A stretch of 41,030 nucleotides of DNA from Rosenbergiella nectarea. GTDB lineage: Bacteria; Pseudomonadota; Gammaproteobacteria; Enterobacterales; Enterobacteriaceae. The position numbers were made by a program, and so were the translations under genes. The notes beneath the pieces were generated by a model. The model was not told where the DNA came from, ran no database searches, and saw only the letters and a list, made by a program, of their open reading frames with translations. The DNA lies in NCBI RefSeq assembly GCF_900111105.1, contig NZ_FOGC01000017.1, forward strand, positions 1 to 41,030. The letters are read 5' to 3'. The first letter of the stretch is position 1. Each line of letters opens with the position of its first letter. This document shows positions 37,149 through 41,030 of the stretch, piece after piece.

Positions 37149-37297
37149 GCAAACGCCTCCCGATTAGGTCTTGCCGCGTCATTAACAAAGCGTTTGATGC
37201 GGTCTAGTTGAGTTTTAAGGTAAGTGGTAGCAGCGCCAATGACGCCGCCGATGACGTTAAGGGTCATTAGCGATACTCCGTTAAGTGTTGTTGTCAT
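37145..37297 (-). CDS. Small phage protein with one hydrophobic segment
   Basis: Fifty residues with a hydrophobic stretch (SLMTLNVIGGVIGAATTYL) followed by a basic amphipathic helix (KTQLDRIKRFVNDAARPNRE). It ends in an ATGA overlap. It may be membrane-associated; function unknown. Confidence 0.65.
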   Translation of the reverse strand: MTTTLNGVSLMTLNVIGGVIGAATTYLKTQLDRIKRFVNDAARPNREAFA

Positions 37298-37338
37298 ATA
37301 ACCGCCCACTCATTGAACAGGCGCTGATATGAGGGCGT

Positions 37339-37362
37339 AAAAAAAGCAGCTCATTAGCTGCT
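37339..37362 (-). terminator. Terminator in the early-left operon
   Basis: On the minus strand AGCAGCT/AGCTGCT with a four-base loop is followed by TTTTTTT, immediately after the stop of the gene at 37361–37753. Confidence 0.85.
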
Positions 37363-37753
37363 ATTTATTTGGTTCGAACCCAAGCAGATACGCTATCAGC
37401 TCTCTTGCATCAACCAGAATTGGGTATGGTATGCCGTCAGATGGTGCACACTCTTCATAGTTGTCATACAGGTGGGTATAATCACTACCGACAACGCGAT
37501 ACTGTGAGTCCTTCTGCCAGTCATATTTTTTCTCGATAAAGCCTGTCGTTATGAGCTGGTCGTAAGTTATGCCACAGTGCATTGGAATTGATTCGATTCC
37601 GTCAGTGCTATTGAATAGAGGATGTGAGTCAAAAATGTTCGCATAGACGTTCCATGAATAACATCTGCCGCTATGCCATCCAACGACCTGGACGGAGAAG
37701 TTTGAATCCTTGTGAAGCGTCCAAGTGAATTTTGGTATTGGTAATTCCTGCAT
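37361..37753 (-). CDS. Phage protein, unknown
   Basis: The 130-residue protein MQELPIPKFTWTLHKDSNFS is rich in aromatic residues and appears beta-rich, with WHSGRCYSWNVYANIFDSHP in its first half. ATG 37753 has AGGAGG upstream. A terminator lies on either side, so it may be separately expressed. Confidence 0.75.
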   Translation of the reverse strand: MQELPIPKFTWTLHKDSNFSVQVVGWHSGRCYSWNVYANIFDSHPLFNSTDGIESIPMHCGITYDQLITTGFIEKKYDWQKDSQYRVVGSDYTHLYDNYEECAPSDGIPYPILVDARELIAYLLGFEPNK

Positions 37754-37786
37754 GTATCCTCCTGCCGGCATCATGATTAATCACAT

Positions 37787-37810
37787 AAAAAAGCCCTGAC
37801 GGCGCAGGGC
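37787..37810 (-). terminator. Terminator upstream of the 37361–37753 gene
   Basis: On the minus strand GCCCTG/CAGGGC with loop CGCCGT is followed by TTTTTT. Confidence 0.88.
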
Positions 37811-37960
37811 GTAACGGTTCACATCAATTTGTTTCTGCTGAGTAAATTACATAAATCCTCCAGTCAGGGTGGAATATTAGGTTTGAACTGCAACCTTTCA
37901 GTTCGAGTTATCTTTTTGAGTAAAAGCCACATAGCCCACTCTTAAATGAGCTATAGGGGG

Positions 37961-38395
37961 TTACTCGGCGGGAGGTTCTGGCATGGGCATCCAGTGGGTA
38001 ACATTAACTATAAAATTGTCTCTATCCTCTTTAGGCATATCAGCGCACCCATTACCAAATCTTAAGCTCTGCTTAAAACCCTCAGCAGTTTTGCCGTTAA
38101 TTTTATAATTACAGGCATAAGCTGGTATAACGCCAAGCTCGCACTTAATAATTAATGGAAAATCAGTTCTCCAGCAGTTTTCATTAACTTCTGGCATCTG
38201 TTCACTACACTTAATCCACTTCGATTCTAATTCAACGGTGGGAACTGTGACCCCAAACAATTCAGCAAGCGCTTTATAATTAAGCTCTGCATGATAGCGA
38301 CCTTTGCACTTAACCAACTTCTCCGCTGCTCTTGCAATGTCGGAGTTTTTTGATGCCTGGGTAAAATGCTCTTTGATTGACTGCTCTAAGTTCAT
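37961..38395 (-). CDS. DUF551-type phage protein
   Basis: The 144-residue protein has a helical start and the DUF551 pattern: KWIKCSEQMPEVNENC in the middle and VNVTHWMPMPEPPAE at the end. This domain is common in lambdoid early-left proteins. I use ATG 38395, which overlaps the stop of the upstream peptide (TGATG). Confidence 0.88.
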   Translation of the reverse strand: MNLEQSIKEHFTQASKNSDIARAAEKLVKCKGRYHAELNYKALAELFGVTVPTVELESKWIKCSEQMPEVNENCWRTDFPLIIKCELGVIPAYACNYKINGKTAEGFKQSLRFGNGCADMPKEDRDNFIVNVTHWMPMPEPPAE

Positions 38396-38511
38396 CAACA
38401 ACCCCCGTTAAAATAACTAATCACACCCCAAGTAAGCATTCCGATAACTGTTGACCAGAACGCTACAAGTGCCGCTGCCAGAATTAAGTAAACCTTTTGG
38501 TTGTACGTCAT
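38395..38511 (-). CDS. 38-residue membrane peptide
   Basis: MTYNQKVYLILAAALVAFWS, then TVIGMLTWGVISYFNGGC: a single long hydrophobic helix. The stop overlaps the next start, supporting a real gene. Function unknown. Confidence 0.65.
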   Translation of the reverse strand: MTYNQKVYLILAAALVAFWSTVIGMLTWGVISYFNGGC

Positions 38512-38522
38512 ATTTCACCCAT

Positions 38523-38544
38523 AAAAAAAGCCGCTCTAGGCGAC
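38523..38544 (-). terminator. Terminator in the early-left operon
   Basis: On the minus strand GTCGC/GCGGC (with one G-T pair) and loop CTAGA is followed by TTTTTTT. The stem is short, but the T tract is strong. Confidence 0.65.
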
Positions 38545-38617
38545 TTGTATCTATTCAATAAGCTATTCACTTTCTGTCTTAACCCTTGTCTGGTAAGGGT
38601 AGGTTGTGAGTAGATAG

Positions 38618-38902
38618 TTATTCATCTTCACCACTATTTAGGGCTTTTACTGCTTCGTACACTGTTTCGCAACCAACTAGTTTTTGCGTGAAATTATCAG
38701 CAGATTCTTGGTTGAATGCATTAAAAACCCTGTCGAGCACTCCCTCTGCGTCTTCGCACTTGATTACCGGGCCGAGGGAGATTTGAGCACCTTCTATTCT
38801 TATTGCCACGCTTAATTTATGAGACTCATCCTCGTCATCGTATTCTTTCGTTACTAACACCTGACGACCGTTTGATTCAAATAACTTTGCCCACGTTTCC
38901 AT
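38618..38902 (-). CDS. Phage protein, unknown
   Basis: The 94-residue acidic protein METWAKLFESNGRQVLVTKE has a beta-rich start and helical end. GAGGTAAGT precedes the ATG, the same leader found before the gene at 39239–39403. Confidence 0.75.
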   Translation of the reverse strand: METWAKLFESNGRQVLVTKEYDDEDESHKLSVAIRIEGAQISLGPVIKCEDAEGVLDRVFNAFNQESADNFTQKLVGCETVYEAVKALNSGEDE

Positions 38903-39068
38903 ACTTACCTCGCACTAACTGAAACTGATTTACGATGACCGAATAATCAGCCATCAAGAATAGGCTCCTGCTCTTATATGCCGCTCAGGATGCGCGGCTT
39001 TCCCTGCTTTCCACAGACAAAGGAAACTGATAAATTGGTTATTCCACAGACAAGTAAGGAAATGAAAA

Positions 39069-39242
39069 ATGTCAGAACCTATTACTGTAAGCAATAACAA
39101 GTCGGGCGCAGCTCAGCAGATTATTATCGAACTTATTAGGGCGGGTAAAATTAGTTACTCAAACCCTCAATCTACCGCTAGAGAGATTAACGAGTTATAT
39201 GAGAATCTCCTTGATGGGTTCAGAGAGACTCATAATCGCTAA
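39069..39242 (+). CDS. Phage protein on the opposite strand, unknown
   Basis: This 57-residue gene (MSEPITVSNNKSGAAQQIII, then ELIRAGKISYSNPQSTAREI) is the only clear rightward gene among the leftward block, apart from int. AAGGAAAT precedes ATG 39069. Its upstream region has two copies of TTCCACAGACAA-like text (39010 and 39041). Its stop overlaps the stop of the opposing gene by four bases. Opposite orientation suggests separate control, for instance expression in the lysogen. Confidence 0.65.
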   Translation: MSEPITVSNNKSGAAQQIIIELIRAGKISYSNPQSTAREINELYENLLDGFRETHNR

Positions 39243-39403
39243 TCGGTAAATAACTCTTCGAAAGCATTACGGATAGTGTCAGCAATCTTTTTAGATTCCT
39301 CTATCCGCCTTCCCCCAAGTAAATCCACGTTTACTGGTATTTGATTTGCTAGCAGGTTTGCCGCTATAACTTTTACTTCAATTGGCATTTCTTTCAGTTT
39401 CAT
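39239..39403 (-). CDS. Small phage protein, unknown
   Basis: Fifty-four residues, MKLKEMPIEVKVIAANLLAN, ending NAFEELFTD. A good GAGGTAAGT leader is present. It is converging with the rightward gene at 39069. Confidence 0.7.
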   Translation of the reverse strand: MKLKEMPIEVKVIAANLLANQIPVNVDLLGGRRIEESKKIADTIRNAFEELFTD

Positions 39404-39405
39404 AC

Positions 39406-39762
39406 TTACCTCGCTGTTACTTGATTTGATTTACGATGACCTGCGAAAAATAGGCCGACATCTTGCAAACACGTTGAGCCTTCAACTACAGGCTTGCGTT
39501 TAAACTCGTGCATATAGAGATAGGTTGCCCGAATAATTCCATTCTTATATCCAATGACCTGACGCTTAGCTGCTGCTGCGACTAGGATTAGCGGCTTAGG
39601 CTCGTAGCCTGGTCTCTGCACTGGCGTAATGGTCTCGCCAATGTCCTGATAACTGCGTCCAACCATTGTTGGGTTAGCTGCTGCGAAAGCCATTTGTTTA
39701 GCTTTACGCTTCTCATCACGGCGAGTACGGGCGGTAGACTTTAAATTCTGTGCCGGAATCAT
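39406..39762 (-). CDS. First long gene of the leftward operon, unknown
   Basis: The 118-residue basic protein MIPAQNLKSTARTRRDEKRK has an arginine/lysine-rich start, as expected of an RNA- or DNA-binding protein. GGAGG stands eight bases before ATG 39762. By place and basic N terminus it could be an N-type antiterminator, but it lacks recognisable similarity and the rest does not resemble N. A regulatory role is only a guess. Confidence 0.65.
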   Translation of the reverse strand: MIPAQNLKSTARTRRDEKRKAKQMAFAAANPTMVGRSYQDIGETITPVQRPGYEPKPLILVAAAAKRQVIGYKNGIIRATYLYMHEFKRKPVVEGSTCLQDVGLFFAGHRKSNQVTAR

Positions 39763-39996
39763 AATTACCTCCTGAATGAATTTTGGTGATAGTGGTCAGT
39801 CCTATTTCAATACTGACGCTCTCGCTAAGTTTCTCAGTCCAGCGGCTTTACCCGGTCCTTAGCTCCACTTAGTCACTATCCCAAAACTCACGCTTTGGTT
39901 ATTTGCACTTTTCAGCGCTCGATTGAGCCATCTTTCGATGGGTACTACGCGAACACTTTGTTTCGCAGTCGATGTTTCGTTTCGATGGTGTAATTA

Positions 39997-40062
39997 AACA
40001 TCATGTTGATTTCATAGTCAACACCGTGTTGATTATTTTAATGTAAAAACATCCTTTATGTT
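39997..40062. promoter_or_regulatory. Three operator-like dyads, probable leftward operator region
   Basis: Dyad 1 is AACATCATGTT (39997–40007), dyad 2 TCAACACCGTGTTGA (40018–40032, perfect), dyad 3 AACAT-N5-ATGTT (40048–40062). Each right half continues as TGTTGATT. Three related palindromes in an AT-rich stretch, just before a leftward early operon, look like the O-left sites of a CI/Cro-type repressor. No repressor gene is in the window. The wider 39763–40826 stretch contains no confident gene. Confidence 0.6.
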
Positions 40063-40093
40063 GATTTTATTGTGGATTTATTTTTCACAGGCG

Positions 40094-40121
40094 AAAAAAA
40101 ACCCACCAGAGAGGGTGGGTT
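40094..40121 (-). terminator. Leftward terminator 1
   Basis: On the minus strand AACCCACC/GGTGGGTT-type stem with loop CTCTCT is followed by eight T. Confidence 0.88.
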
Positions 40122-40302
40122 AGACTAGGACGAGTCTAGAGTTGATGATTTAAGGAGTACTGTTGTTGTTTCTTTTAGCGTGCAAGCGCATTAGGCGCCT
40201 TTAATCGGATTAATACTGTGACTGATGTCACGATTGGGTAGATGATTGTATATTTATTGATCAATCTGGCGAGAGGGCGAATCTAAAACAGTACATAGCG
40301 GC

Positions 40303-40334
40303 GAGGTATCAGGAATGGATGGTGCGATAGGTGG
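40303..40334. repeat. 32-bp direct repeat, copy 1
   Basis: This stretch (GAGGTATCAGGAATGGATGG, then TGCGATAGGTGG) recurs at 40621–40652 with three mismatches. Both copies lie in a gene-poor stretch between leftward terminators. Confidence 0.85.
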
Positions 40335-40344
40335 GGTAGGGGCG

Positions 40345-40370
40345 AAAAAAATCCCGCTTGCAGGCGGGAT
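40345..40370 (-). terminator. Leftward terminator 2
   Basis: On the minus strand ATCCCGCC/GGCGGGAT-type stem (short TGCA loop region) followed by seven T. Confidence 0.88.
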
Positions 40371-40479
40371 GTGTCATCTTACTTACATCACTGATAAAAA
40401 TGGTAAGAAGGTTTATCCGAAAAAATCTCGCGTATTCCCCATCCCTATTTGTGGATCCGATGAAATTTAATTAGGATTA

Positions 40480-40593
40480 AAAATAATAAAGCCCTGCTGC
40501 AAACAGTGCTTCATAAGGGGGAAGTTTTGGAAACTTCCAGAGCACAGGTAAACAGATACCTTAGTTCCAACAAGCTAAGAATATCTGTTTACC
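40480..40593 (-). ncRNA. Candidate structured leftward RNA with three hairpins
   Basis: Read on the minus strand: a long hairpin with perfect 12-bp arms GGTAAACAGATA/TATCTGTTTACC (40593–40547) plus an inner CTTAG/CTAAG; eight bases later a second perfect hairpin GGAAGTTT/AAACTTCC with loop CCA (40538–40520); then a third, imperfect one (40511–40489) ending in TTTATTATTTTT, which could terminate the transcript. No reading frame explains these. It could be a small regulatory RNA or a cis-acting antitermination site ahead of the two terminators downstream. Confidence 0.5.
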
Positions 40594-40620
40594 GGGGTTA
40601 ATGCAAGACTGAATAGCTGA

Positions 40621-40652
40621 GAGGTTTCAGGGATGGATGGTGCGATAGGCGG
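40621..40652. repeat. 32-bp direct repeat, copy 2
   Basis: GAGGTTTCAGGGATGGATGG, then TGCGATAGGCGG; see copy 1 at 40303–40334. Confidence 0.85.
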
Positions 40653-40769
40653 CAGGGAAAAGGTGCGATCAATAATGGGGTTTTTGGCGGCTTCAAAAAA
40701 TTACATAATTAGTAAAATCAATTAGTTATGTTGTAAATTCGGGTAGATCAATATTGTTTGATTAGGGCG

Positions 40770-40794
40770 AAAAAAATCCCGCCGGAGCGGGATT
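40770..40794 (-). terminator. Leftward terminator 3
   Basis: On the minus strand AATCCCGC/GCGGGATT with loop TCCG is followed by seven T. It ends the transcript of the 40-residue gene just upstream. Confidence 0.88.
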
Positions 40795-40826
40795 AGATGA
40801 TTATTAAGTCTTCAACCTACTAGATG

Positions 40827-40949
40827 TTAAGCAGCTTTAGGCGTGCTTTCGCTAAGTATTGAATCTTTACGTGCCTGCATTTCTTCAACAATTTCGTTTA
40901 GACGGTTAGCCAGTGTCAACATGCGGTCAATACTCTTTGATTTGTCCAT
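40827..40949 (-). CDS. 40-residue phage protein, unknown
   Basis: MDKSKSIDRMLTLANRLNEI, then VEEMQARKDSILSESTPKAA: a helical, possibly coiled-coil peptide. GGAGG stands six bases before ATG 40949, and a strong terminator follows, so it is very likely expressed. Family not recognised. The remaining 80 bases to the window end show nothing certain. Confidence 0.75.
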   Translation of the reverse strand: MDKSKSIDRMLTLANRLNEIVEEMQARKDSILSESTPKAA

Positions 40950-41030
40950 GAATTCCTCCAATTATAGATATGGCGACTAGACAATATTCAAACTACGTAG
41001 CATAGAAGAACTTTGCTCGCATAGCTGTGG

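Noticed and set aside
40140-40200. A short basic frame (MRLHAKRNNNSTP) as an N-type antiterminator
   Set aside because: Thirteen codons, no ribosome binding site, directly before a terminator; much shorter than any N protein.
40369-40470. A 33-codon plus-strand frame, MCHLTYITDKNGKKVYPKKS...
   Set aside because: Its start lies inside the stem of a leftward terminator and there is no separate ribosome binding site or overlap with a neighbour; too little support for a gene.

Overview
The window is chromosomal DNA of an enterobacterium (order Enterobacterales). It carries a colinear but strongly compressed version of the Escherichia coli segment rrn–metA–yjbB–lysC–pgi–psiE–ubiCA–plsB–dgkA–lexA–dinF–zur–dusA–qor–dnaB–tyrB. 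Proteins look closely related to E. coli orthologues across almost their full length, but many E. coli neighbours are missing at the joins (aceBAK/iclR/metH, pepE, the malEFGK–lamB block, yjbJ, pspG, alr). A small-genome member of the Erwiniaceae (Tatumella/Rosenbergiella-like) would fit. That placement is inference, not a database result.

Layout. 1–15120: end of a 5S rRNA gene, metA, a frameshifted Na/phosphate transporter gene (yjbB), the panS–lysC operon behind a lysine riboswitch, pgi, psiE, ubiC–ubiA, plsB, dgkA, lexA–dinF with tandem LexA boxes, and zur. 15360–22730: a prophage remnant at the 5' end of dusA. It keeps only the C-terminal part of tail-tip protein J, two small tail proteins, an S74-type tail fibre, a umuD-like stub, a muramidase/LprI-like pair, an SOS-controlled dinI-like gene and a dusA-type integrase. 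22733–27705: dusA, qor, dnaB, tyrB. 27541–29652: a second, separate muramidase/LprI-like pair enclosed by two copies of a ~272-bp direct repeat made from the tyrB 3' end, its terminator and the 3' tip of the next gene. 29581–30840: a lipoprotein beta-propeller gene and the last codons of a TonB-dependent receptor. 31041–41030: the left arm of a second, apparently healthier lambdoid prophage (integrase, AlpA-type excisionase, about twenty small leftward genes, SSB, ERF annealase, operator-like dyads, several terminators). It runs out of the window.

How the parts work together. The host genes are housekeeping: methionine, lysine and aromatic amino acid synthesis, glycolysis, ubiquinone, phospholipid synthesis, SOS and replication. 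The accessory DNA has two themes. One is SOS-linked phage biology (LexA boxes at lexA and at the prophage dinI-like gene). The other is antibacterial cell-wall attack with self-protection: two pesticin-fold muramidases without signal peptides, each overlapped by an ATGA junction with a secreted LprI/DUF1311-like lysozyme-inhibitor candidate. The most unusual structure is that the second pair forms a compact cassette bracketed by long direct repeats, which looks like a recently acquired, exchangeable effector/immunity module.
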